Assembly (NCBI GenBank): GCA_964560975.1
Contig: CAZLNE010000039.1
Location: forward strand, 1 to 16,761
Source of the DNA: JAAZLA01 sp964560975
GTDB taxonomy: Bacteria > Spirochaetota > Spirochaetia > Treponematales > Treponemataceae
DNA: 16,761 bases
Direction: 5' to 3'
Shown: piece by piece, positions 1 to 7,300 of the stretch
Numbering within the stretch: the stretch's first letter is position 1
How the letters are laid out: every line of letters begins with the position of its first letter
Notes under the pieces: generated by a model
Told to the model about the DNA's origin: nothing
The model's input: the letters and a program-made list of their open reading frames with translations, nothing else
The model's database searches: none
Program-made: the position numbers and the translations under genes

Positions 1-1011
1 GCCGGTGCCGGTGTTAACAATATTCCGGTTCCTAAGATGACAGAGCAGGGTATTGTAGTATTCAATACCCCTGGTGCAAACGCAAACGCAGTAAAAGAAC
101 TCGTTATTGCAGCTCTCTTGTTTTCCAGCCGTCCGGTAATTGCTGCAAACAAATGGGCATCGGGTCTCATAGGCAAAGGGGACGAAATTCCGGATCTTGC
201 AGAAAAAGGAAAAAGCCAGTTTGTAGGCCCTGAAATCATGGGTAAAACCCTCGGTGTTGTAGGTTTAGGCGCAATTGGTGCAATGGTTGCAAATACTGCA
301 GTAGATTTGGGAATGAATGTTATAGGTTTTGACCCTTTTATTTCTGTTGATGCTGCCTGGTCATTGAGCCGTGCTGTTCAAAAAGCAGAAAGCCTGGATG
401 CTCTTCTTGCCAAGGCCGATTATTTGACTATACACGTACCGCAGACCAATGATACCAAGGGATTTATTAATGCTGATAAAATATCAGTTATGAAAAAAGG
501 CGTTCGCCTCCTTAATTTCGCACGCGGCGGTCTTGTTGTAAACAAAGACATTCTTGCGGCCTTAGAAACCGGAAAGGTAGCCTGCTTTGTTACAGACTTT
601 GCTGATGAAGAACTTCTTAAAAATGATAAGGTTATTTGTCTGCCTCACCTTGGAGCTTCAACTCCGGAGGCAGAGGATAACTGCGCATTTATGGCAGTTG
701 ACCAGCTCCGGGATTTCCTTGAAAACGGCAATATTATTAATTCTGTTAACTTTCCAAAGACTAAACTTGATGAAGCAATTCCAACAGGCGGAACACGGCT
801 TTGCATAGCAAATAAAAATGTGCCGAACATGGTTGGTCAGATTACTACAGTTCTTGCTAACGAAAAGATTAATATTGCAGCGATGGTTAACCAAAACAGG
901 GCAGATGTTGCTTATAATCTCATTGATGTAGAGGGCAAGGTTCCCTCATCAACAATGGATGCATTAAAGGCTATTCAGGGTGTTATTACTGTTCGTGCAA
1001 TAACACTCTAA
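1..1011 (+). CDS. serA: D-3-phosphoglycerate dehydrogenase, 5' end outside window
   Basis: Oxidises 3-phosphoglycerate with NAD+ in the first committed step of serine biosynthesis, in the cytoplasm. The reading frame is open from base 1; the residues before the first internal ATG (base 37) read AGAGVNNIPVPK, a conserved PGDH segment, so the true start lies upstream and roughly 50-60 residues are missing. Visible: Rossmann motif GLGAIG (bases 262-279); the family's catalytic Arg in NFARGG (Arg codon at 523); the Glu of DEELL (610-612); His of PHLGAST (646-648). A C-terminal ACT domain (about 790-1008) is the short-form type of the family, usually linked to serine feedback control. The 336 residues seen plus the missing N-terminus match the family's usual ~390. 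A strong terminator follows at once. The call is secure at family level; substrate identity is from homology. Confidence 0.93.
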   Translation, partial: AGAGVNNIPVPKMTEQGIVVFNTPGANANAVKELVIAALLFSSRPVIAANKWASGLIGKGDEIPDLAEKGKSQFVGPEIMGKTLGVVGLGAIGAMVANTAVDLGMNVIGFDPFISVDAAWSLSRAVQKAESLDALLAKADYLTIHVPQTNDTKGFINADKISVMKKGVRLLNFARGGLVVNKDILAALETGKVACFVTDFADEELLKNDKVICLPHLGASTPEAEDNCAFMAVDQLRDFLENGNIINSVNFPKTKLDEAIPTGGTRLCIANKNVPNMVGQITTVLANEKINIAAMVNQNRADVAYNLIDVEGKVPSSTMDALKAIQGVITVRAITL

Positions 1012-1053
1012 GCTTGTACTACATTGTGTAAGCCTCTGTAAGAGCATATAAAT

Positions 1054-1100
1054 AAAGGGTTCTATACTTCGAATAAGCGAATGTATAGAACCTTTTTTTT
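1054..1100 (+). terminator. Rho-independent terminator after serA
   Basis: The arm GGTTCTATAC (1058-1067) pairs perfectly with GTATAGAACC (1083-1092). After a one-base T bulge (1082), TTCG (1068-1071) pairs with CGAA (1078-1081), closing the 6-nt loop AATAAG. Eight T residues follow (1093-1100). This is a textbook intrinsic terminator that isolates serA from the next gene. Confidence 0.95.
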
Positions 1101-1171
1101 GTTTTAAATAATCTTATTTGCGGTAAAATGTAAAATACAGCATTAAAAGCGAACAAAAGCAAGCTATTACA

Positions 1172-1200
1172 TTGAATTCATTTTGTATATATGACATAAT
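1172..1200 (+). promoter_or_regulatory. Sigma70-type promoter for the lytic transglycosylase gene
   Basis: -35 TTGAAT (1172-1177), a 17-nt spacer, and -10 CATAAT (1195-1200). Transcription would start near 1207, leaving a leader of about 24 nt that contains the AGGGG ribosome binding site (1220-1224). Placement between an upstream terminator and the gene supports it. Confidence 0.65.
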
Positions 1201-1230
1201 CACTGAATATACTTTTTTTAGGGGAAATGT

Positions 1231-2040
1231 GTGGTGAATAAGACTAAGAAAACCCGGTTTTCTGATATATGCAGAAAATTTTTTGGACCGGTACTTTTTT
1301 CACTTTTTCTTGCAGTCTCCTGTGCTTATGTATCATTATATGTGCCGACAGATACGCTGACTAATGAATCGATACTAAATGCAGAAGAAAAAATTGCTGA
1401 AGAAGCAGAACAATTTGAATTTGAAGATGGAAATAGAAATCCTCATGCTATTGATCCGGTAAACTATCATACTGTTGTTGTAAACTATAAGTATAAGGCA
1501 GATCTTGGCTTAGCGCTTTACCGCTCTTTGCAGTCTAGAGCAGCCGTTGTGTCATTTTATAACAAAATTACACATAATACTGATATTACCTTAGCTATTA
1601 TTGAAAATGCAGATGCAAATGATATTCCTCTCTCTCTTGCCTTTGCGCTTGCTTATACAGAGAGCCGCTATAAAATACGTGCTGTGAATAAAAATAAAAA
1701 TACCTCAATAGACAGAGGCCTGTTTCAATTAAACAGCAATTCTTTTCCTAAATTATCAGAAGCAGAATTTTATGATCCCTATGTCAGTGCGAAATACGGG
1801 TTATCACATCTTCGCTTTTGTTTAGAAACTGCAGGCAATGAGACAGCTGCGCTTGCCATGTATAATGCCGGCACAACGAGAGTCCGCGCTAACGGCACCC
1901 CTCAGGTTACACTTAACTATGTAGATTCAATAAAAAACTATAGAGACGGGCTCGATGCCTTATTTGCTTCACAGGTAGCAGTATTGTATGAAAATGATGC
2001 AGCTACAATGATAGCAATGATTAAACCTGAGCAAAGGTGA
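1231..2040 (+). CDS. Membrane-anchored SLT-family lytic transglycosylase
   Basis: Predicted to cleave peptidoglycan glycan strands with anhydro-muramyl product formation, in the periplasm. Residues 1-16 are basic (KTKKTR); residues about 17-39 form a hydrophobic segment acting as signal anchor. Cys31 in LAVSC could be a relaxed spirochaetal lipobox, but hydrophobicity continues past it, so a plain membrane anchor is equally likely. Residues 50-66 are Glu-rich. The SLT domain spans about 115-245: the catalytic Glu is E144 in AYTESRY, followed by RGLFQLN (162-168, matching the usual GLMQ block) and MYNAG (210-214). Start is GTG at 1231 (or GTG 1234) behind AGGGG at 1220-1224; an ATG at 1227 in another frame stops after four codons. 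269 aa is small, with no obvious peptidoglycan-binding repeats. The stop directly abuts the convergent gene's stop. Confidence 0.85.
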   Translation: MVNKTKKTRFSDICRKFFGPVLFSLFLAVSCAYVSLYVPTDTLTNESILNAEEKIAEEAEQFEFEDGNRNPHAIDPVNYHTVVVNYKYKADLGLALYRSLQSRAAVVSFYNKITHNTDITLAIIENADANDIPLSLAFALAYTESRYKIRAVNKNKNTSIDRGLFQLNSNSFPKLSEAEFYDPYVSAKYGLSHLRFCLETAGNETAALAMYNAGTTRVRANGTPQVTLNYVDSIKNYRDGLDALFASQVAVLYENDAATMIAMIKPEQR

Positions 2041-3246
2041 TTACTTTTTTACAATACGGATATAACATTTTTGAGTGCTAAGGGTTCGAATTTCTACGAG
2101 ACCCTTAGTATCATTATGAACGGTACCTGTGCCTTCAAATCTTTCTACTGTACAACCATCAGGAAACCAGACATGAGGAATGCAAATTTCGGTGCAGGGA
2201 CCGTCATCTGAACTGCACGCAGTACTTTCCCATTCCATTTCAAAAAACATACTGCCCTCAAATTCATATTTCATCTGTATAAGGCTGCCGCATAAGAAAG
2301 CAGGGTAGGGCGATATTTCATCACTAAGCGGTATGCTGTCTTTATCAATAAAAAGATAATGCTCATGTTTAGGTGTTAATTCGCTTATAAAGAATGATTG
2401 AAAGGGCTCGAGAAAGTCGCTTGTAAAATTAAGTTCGCGGCCGTTAGCCTTTGTAAAAAAATCGCTTCGATGTAAGACCGGCTTATCATGTTCAATAGAC
2501 CACACTCCAAGTGCTTTCCACGGGCATTCACAGCCTTCCAGGAAAATTGAATCGCCTTCGCTAAAACGGCTGTCGGAGTGAATGTCTTTTTTAGAACCAA
2601 AACCAGAAGCCTTTGTTATAAGACTAAACTCATTATCAATTGTTGTACCTATAAAGCCGCTTTCTGCTGAATTGCCGGTATCAAACCCGATAATAGCCTT
2701 GCAGTCCTTTAATCGTCTAGCGCTGTGTTTCATTGCCGCGGTAAATCGTGACTGAAGCAGATCCTGAATAGATTCACCTTCATAGGTAACATCGCTCATA
2801 AAACAATTTCCTGCAAAGAAAATCGTTTTAAACGTTAAAAAGGCACTGCGTTTGAGGTCATCGTCGATGAGCTTATCAGGATTAATTCCAATGGCATGTA
2901 AAACCCACTGAGGAAGCGAGTTAATTTTCCGGTCTGGTACTAATAGAACATGAATGGGATACTCTTCCATTATTTTAAGGCAGCGTCTGAATTCTGCTAA
3001 GTATTCTTCGTTATACTGTTCAGCCGACTCTTCTACGGCTTTCCATGGTATTGACCAATATACAAGATTGTATCCTTTTTCAAGGAGTGAGGAACAATAA
3101 TCGCGGGCCTGTTCTTCGGTAAACGGTAAAAAATTATTGGAGTTTTCTAGGGTGCATCCATGAAACATGCACATCCTGCCATACATATCTTTTATGCCGC
3201 TGGTGTCAGGGAAAAAAAATTGTTCTGGTTTCAAAATAAACTCCAT
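2041..3246 (-). CDS. GH5 glycosylceramidase-like protein, probably catalytically dead
   Basis: 401 aa with no signal peptide. From memory of fungal and bacterial GH5 glucosylceramidase/endoglycoceramidase-type proteins, it shares the family's block order: GYNLVYWSIPWKAVE plus QYNEEYL (58-83); LPQWVLHAIG (111-120); FFAGNCF (143-149); ESIQDLLQSRF (158-168); KHSARRLKDC then GFDTGN (173-192); ALGVWS...PVLHRSDFF (245-264); and a C-terminal beta domain (about 313-400, including IPHVWFPDGC). The family's NEP acid/base motif reads NSA (192-194), so the Glu is Ser193. The stretch that normally carries the nucleophile Glu, after LFIDKDSIP (298-306), is missing before the C-terminal domain. It may be a pseudo-enzyme or binding protein. 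No clear ribosome site precedes ATG 3246; it lies 95 bp downstream of ptsN on the same strand, so co-transcription is likely. Confidence 0.6.
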   Translation of the reverse strand: MEFILKPEQFFFPDTSGIKDMYGRMCMFHGCTLENSNNFLPFTEEQARDYCSSLLEKGYNLVYWSIPWKAVEESAEQYNEEYLAEFRRCLKIMEEYPIHVLLVPDRKINSLPQWVLHAIGINPDKLIDDDLKRSAFLTFKTIFFAGNCFMSDVTYEGESIQDLLQSRFTAAMKHSARRLKDCKAIIGFDTGNSAESGFIGTTIDNEFSLITKASGFGSKKDIHSDSRFSEGDSIFLEGCECPWKALGVWSIEHDKPVLHRSDFFTKANGRELNFTSDFLEPFQSFFISELTPKHEHYLFIDKDSIPLSDEISPYPAFLCGSLIQMKYEFEGSMFFEMEWESTACSSDDGPCTEICIPHVWFPDGCTVERFEGTGTVHNDTKGLVEIRTLSTQKCYIRIVKK

Positions 3247-3267
3247 TAATTGCTGATAAACGAAATA

Positions 3268-3319
3268 AGACCACCGGCTATATAAGCAAGGGTGGTCTGA
3301 TTCTACCGCTAAGGCGGTA
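3268..3319 (-). other. Two adjacent hairpins between ptsN and the GH5-like gene
   Basis: Hairpin 1: AGACCACC (3268-3275) pairs with GGTGGTCT (3291-3298), with a small inner GCT/AGC stem. Hairpin 2: TACCGC (3304-3309) pairs with GCGGTA (3314-3319) around the tetraloop TAAG. Read on the minus strand, both fall after the ptsN stop and before the GH5-like ATG. Hairpin 1 is followed by TATTTCGTTT, which is T-rich but interrupted, so it could be a leaky terminator or an mRNA processing or stabilising element separating the two genes. Confidence 0.55.
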
Positions 3320-3341
3320 TAGGGAAGAAAACCTTAAGTTA

Positions 3342-3788
3342 TTATTCTGTTAAAATTCGGATAACTTCTGCTTTATCGCTGGTCTTAAGAATTTCTTGCC
3401 GCTTTTCTGCACTCTTGAATAAAAGGCTTACTTCTGCAAGAAATTGAAGATGCGGACCAGTTTTGTTAACCGGAGATAACGTCATAATAAAAATTCTACA
3501 AGGTTCTTGATCGAGAGAATCAAAGTCTACAGGATTATCTGATATACCAATGCATGCTACAAGGTCTGTAACTGTATCTGTCTTTCCATGAGGAATTGCG
3601 ATACCATGTTTCATTCCTGTTGACATCTTTCTTTCACGGTCGAGAACACATTCACGGGCAGCTTTTTTATCGGTTACTTTACCGGCAGCAATAAGAATCT
3701 CCAGCATTTCGTCGATGATATCTTCTTTCGTTTTGCCCTGTAAATGAAGATTTACAGTTTCCGTTGTTAATACAGTTCGTAAGTTCAT
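3342..3788 (-). CDS. ptsN: PTS EIIA-type regulatory protein (PtsN-like)
   Basis: A 148-aa PTS EIIA domain of the fructose/mannitol/nitrogen-regulatory class. It accepts phosphate from HPr-type carriers at His67 in GIAIPHGKT (62-70); the second conserved family His is H113 in GPHLQFLAE (111-119). The N-terminus (LTTETVNLHLQGKTKEDIIDEM) aligns with family starts, supporting ATG 3788. No EIIB or EIIC permease lies nearby, so a regulatory role (as PtsN/EIIA-Ntr) is more likely than sugar import; that is inference. A -10 element ends exactly 6 nt before the ATG and there is no Shine-Dalgarno sequence, so the mRNA is predicted to be leaderless. The GH5-like gene follows on the same strand. A standalone fructose EIIA is the alternative. 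Confidence 0.85.
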   Translation of the reverse strand: MNLRTVLTTETVNLHLQGKTKEDIIDEMLEILIAAGKVTDKKAARECVLDRERKMSTGMKHGIAIPHGKTDTVTDLVACIGISDNPVDFDSLDQEPCRIFIMTLSPVNKTGPHLQFLAEVSLLFKSAEKRQEILKTSDKAEVIRILTE

Positions 3789-3794
3789 ATGAAG

Positions 3795-3823
3795 AGTTTA
3801 CGTTTACTTTATGTAAAAGTCAA
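3795..3823 (-). promoter_or_regulatory. ptsN promoter, placed for a leaderless transcript
   Basis: On the minus strand: -35 TTGACT (3823-3818), 17-nt spacer, -10 TAAACT (3800-3795), then 6 nt to the A of the ptsN ATG at 3788, the expected +1. The spacer holds an inverted repeat: TTTAC (3803-3807) and GTAAA (3813-3817) around TTTAT. It also holds a GTTTAC direct repeat (3796-3807), a possible regulator site. Confidence 0.7.
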
Positions 3824-3903
3824 GCAAAAAAAGCCCATTTTGTCAGAATTACGGTAAAATTGACTAAATGAGCACCTCATATGGTACATAGCTTACGGTT
3901 TTG

Positions 3904-3912
3904 TGCTATACT
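3904..3912 (+). promoter_or_regulatory. Extended -10 promoter for the small hypothetical gene
   Basis: TGC-TATACT (3904-3912) is an extended -10 element. It is followed by TCGCAA and then ATG at 3919, so the predicted +1 is the A of the start codon. No good -35 was found at 16-18 nt upstream, as is common for extended -10 promoters. Confidence 0.6.
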
Positions 3913-3918
3913 TCGCAA

Positions 3919-4320
3919 ATGGCAGATATTCGTAAGTTTTATGCTGATGTTCAGCGCATTCACAAACACACAAGGGCTCAATACTCCGCCCATAATCCCT
4001 CTGTTGTTACCTCTCAGCTGATGGATTTATTTAATTCATACACACGGGGCTTGGGTGATGTACCTCATTCAATTCTAGAGTACTGGAAGCAAACCTACAT
4101 AGAGGCTTCTCCTTGTCCTAAAGAAGAGCCAACTCAGGAGAACATTAACTGGCTGGCTGTAGTTCTTAATTTCCTTGATGGAGAACTCGAAGATGATCAG
4201 GATATTCCGCTTAAAGACTGGAAGGAAATAGCAAATCTGATTAATTATGAAGCTGCAGAACTTCCAATTGATGTGCTTTCTTCAATGATGACCATTTTGG
4301 TAGATAAAAAGGCCTTATAA
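3919..4320 (+). CDS. Small hypothetical protein, unrecognised family
   Basis: I do not recognise this 133-aa protein. It has no signal peptide or membrane segment, and a single Cys (65). It looks mostly alpha-helical: helices are likely around 2-22, 30-42, 50-62, 74-87, 99-112 and 115-130, with a proline/acid-rich loop (SPCPKEEPTQ, 64-73) and an acidic turn (DGELEDDQD, 87-95). It is probably a soluble cytoplasmic protein. I chose ATG 3919 rather than the in-frame TTG at 3901 because the -10 TATACT sits at 3907-3912, inside the longer reading, so codons before 3919 would not be transcribed. It diverges from ptsN and ends 15 bp before the convergent addA stop. Codon pattern and intact frame suggest a real gene. 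Confidence 0.75.
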   Translation: MADIRKFYADVQRIHKHTRAQYSAHNPSVVTSQLMDLFNSYTRGLGDVPHSILEYWKQTYIEASPCPKEEPTQENINWLAVVLNFLDGELEDDQDIPLKDWKEIANLINYEAAELPIDVLSSMMTILVDKKAL

Positions 4321-4335
4321 AACCCTTTTCGACGC

Positions 4336-7300
4336 CTATTCAAAGAGCATAGTCTCAATATTGATTGAATCTGTGTGCTCTGTAATATTCAGATAAGTAT
4401 TTGTTCTTAAATAATGCAAATAACAATGTATCTGTGTTATATTGCAATTTTTCATTTCTGATAGAGCCTTTCTGTACAGTGCTAATTGGGCTGTATGTTT
4501 TGATATATCCTGCTTAACATCTGTTTTGAAATCTACGATGTAAAGAATATCGCCGTAAGAGAAGGCTAAGTCTATACTTCCGGTTATAATACGGTAATCT
4601 GTTGTGTTTGAACATTCAATAAGTAATTTGAAGTTGTATTCGTTTTTCCGCCACGATGCGTTTGCTGCCATTTGTCCCAAATCAGTTTGTAAAAAATTTT
4701 CAGCCATTGTCTGTGCAATAATTTGTACTTTTTCTAATTGCTTTGCAGATAACGCACTGGTTATGCGTGTTGGGAGCTCTACAGGCAATCCGGTAAATAA
4801 CGATTCTGCATAGGAGTGGGCAATGGTGCCAAAATCCTCATAGCCAAATTTGCCTTCCTGTACAGAGGCTATAATTTCATCAATTTCTGTATAAGTGGAG
4901 TCTGTATCAGTCTGTAAATCGAGCGTATCATTGTTTATGTGGAGCGAACTCGGACTTATATGAAAATCCTGTTCAGTGTCATCAAGTTTTTCTTGAATAC
5001 TCATATATAAGGGATAGGCTAGGTTTTGGACGGTGATTCTGTCTTTTTTATGATTATTACGGGTTTTTGCGTTTGCCTCTTCCATGGTGTATTGGGGAAT
5101 TCCTTCAATCGAAAATGGCTTTATTGAAGAGGCGGTTAAGTTTTCCTTCTGTTCTATAAAACCATGCAAGGCCGGAAAGAGCAGGGATATAAAGGTGTTA
5201 TTAGGCCTGCAGAATGAAGGTGTAAGATACCCGCCATCTTTATCTTTCGAATTTAAAGAATAATTACATAAGGCAGATATATAACTTTCAAAATGGTTGA
5301 GCGGATTTCCAAAGTCGTCGGTGGTTTTGACGTATTTTTCTGCATTTTTTGTCATAGAAATTGATGCAGTTAGATACACGGCTTTTTCTGCTCTAGTAAG
5401 TGCTACATACAAGAGTCTTCGAAGTTCTGCGTCTCTCAAGTATTTTTCTTTTTGTCTGCTTCGTGTAAAAAAGTAGTTATCCTTGCAATCAGGAATTCCT
5501 GTGTTGTTTTCTATATTAATACACACTCCATAGTCTTTGTCGAAAAAAACAGCTTCCATATTGGTATCGTTTCTTCCTTTATCAGATAAGCCGCATACAA
5601 AGACAATAGGAAACTCAAGACCCTTGCTTTTATGAATACTCATGAGGCGGACGGCCCCCGGTCTTTCCAGAGGGATGTCCATATCAGTCAGCGGTGAATT
5701 TTCATTTTGAAGGTCATCAAGAATATCAATAAAATCTACGAGTGTTTTTCCTTCGCTGTCGATTCTGCAGGCAAGTTCAAATAAAAAGTCATACAGTTCT
5801 GCATACTGAGAAACTTCATCGTTCCATAAGGTTTCAAAGCGGTATCCTTCAGAGTACCAAATGCGGGTTATTAGTTCATGTACGCTTGATTGTTTTATGA
5901 TGCTGCAAAGTCTTTCATATCGCTCTCGTCCAACCTTATAAAAATAACGGTCTGCAATATCCAGTGATTCTTCAGCTTCTTTGTTAAAGGGGACAGAGCT
6001 GTTATTCCATAGCGAAATGCAGGTATTAACTCCACTGTGGCTTATGCGTACAAAGGGTGAATGAAGAACCGAGGCATAGGACACAATATCGTTAGGAAAG
6101 AGTATGAGACGCAAGAGTGAATACATATCATTGACGGGAGCATCGGAAAAAAAGCTGTTTATGCTCTCGCTTACATAAGGTATGCCAAAGGCTCTAAGGT
6201 ATTTTTCGTAGTAAAATTGATTCGTGTAGGATCTAAAAAGTATAGCAATATCTTTATACTTGTATTCTCCGTTTGAGTCGTCGATGATGGAGCGGATTTT
6301 TTCTGCGGTAAAAAAGGCAAGATTTTCTTTTACACTGAGTATTTCAATAGAGTTATCGAAAGCGTTTATTGCAGCATCCGCCGCGTTCTCATTTGCATCT
6401 ATGTTTGTGTTTGAATCTGTATCTGTATCCGCAGTTTGCTCTTCTGCCTCGTCTTCGTTTTTTGCATCGAATAAGCAGACATGGATTCCCGGCTCAATGG
6501 TGCCGCGTTTACTAATATTTTTACTGCTGTAACTTACCGATGTATATTCTGCTTCATACGGCGGATACTCCGTCTCGCCTTCGAGATGCTCTTTTTTAAT
6601 AAAGATAGAACTCCTCTGGGGGCGGATGGTTTCTGTTTTTCCGAGGGCTTCGATGCTTTGCGGATAATCGGCTCCGCCAAAGAGAGAGTTGAATCCTGCA
6701 ACAAGACTGTTAGAAGAGCGGAAATTGGTTGAAAGGGTGACGCTCGAATCAAAGATATTTTTCAATGAGCGGAATACTTCGACATCTGCACCGCGGAAAC
6801 GATATATTGATTGTTTTTCGTCTCCTACAAAAAAGAGTTTGTTAGGGCAAAGATCTTCGGGTTTGGGAATATCAGGTGAAAATTCTTTTTTTAAAACTGA
6901 AGCGCTTTTTTCTGCGAGTAAAAAGAGCATGTCTCGCTGCTGGGCATTATCATCCTGAAACTCATCAATCATGATAGCCTGAACACTGTTTTTTTCAGTC
7001 TCGCGAATATCGCTGTTTGTTTTAAGAATTTCCAATGCTAAATCTGAAACATCTTTGAAGGTTAGAATTCCGCTCATGCGTTTGAGCTTATTAAACTCGC
7101 TCTGGAACTCTTCTAATAAAGTCATGATATCTTTAATGACCTTGGCGTTGAGAATAAAATTACAGATGCCGGTGAGTTCGAGGTAGTTGTCCTTCAGTTC
7201 GTCTATGCAATCTTTTATATCAGTGTAGGGAGGCTTCTTCATACTTATGCTTACTTTTTGGAGTAAAAAAAGCTTAATCATTTCTTTTGTCAGCCCGCTT

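Noticed and set aside
1227..1241. ATG at 1227 as the start of the transglycosylase
   Set aside because: It is in another frame and hits a stop after four codons; the GTG at 1231 continues into the full SLT protein.
1225..1400. Transglycosylase as a certain lipoprotein with acylated Cys31
   Set aside because: LAVSC fits only a relaxed lipobox and the hydrophobic stretch continues beyond the Cys, so it is left as one of two possibilities.
3821..3840. A-rich run between ptsN and the small gene (T-rich on the minus strand) as a terminator
   Set aside because: No stem precedes the T run, and it sits immediately upstream of the ptsN -35 in a promoter region.
3901..3918. TTG start at 3901 adding six residues (MCYTSQ) to the small hypothetical protein
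   Set aside because: The segment contains the -10 element TATACT (3907-3912) correctly placed for ATG 3919, and no ribosome site precedes the TTG.
6349..6456. Tandem-looking ATCTGT units in addA as a CRISPR or mobile repeat array
   Set aside because: The units are only six bases, few in number, lie inside an intact reading frame and simply encode an Asp/Thr-rich linker.
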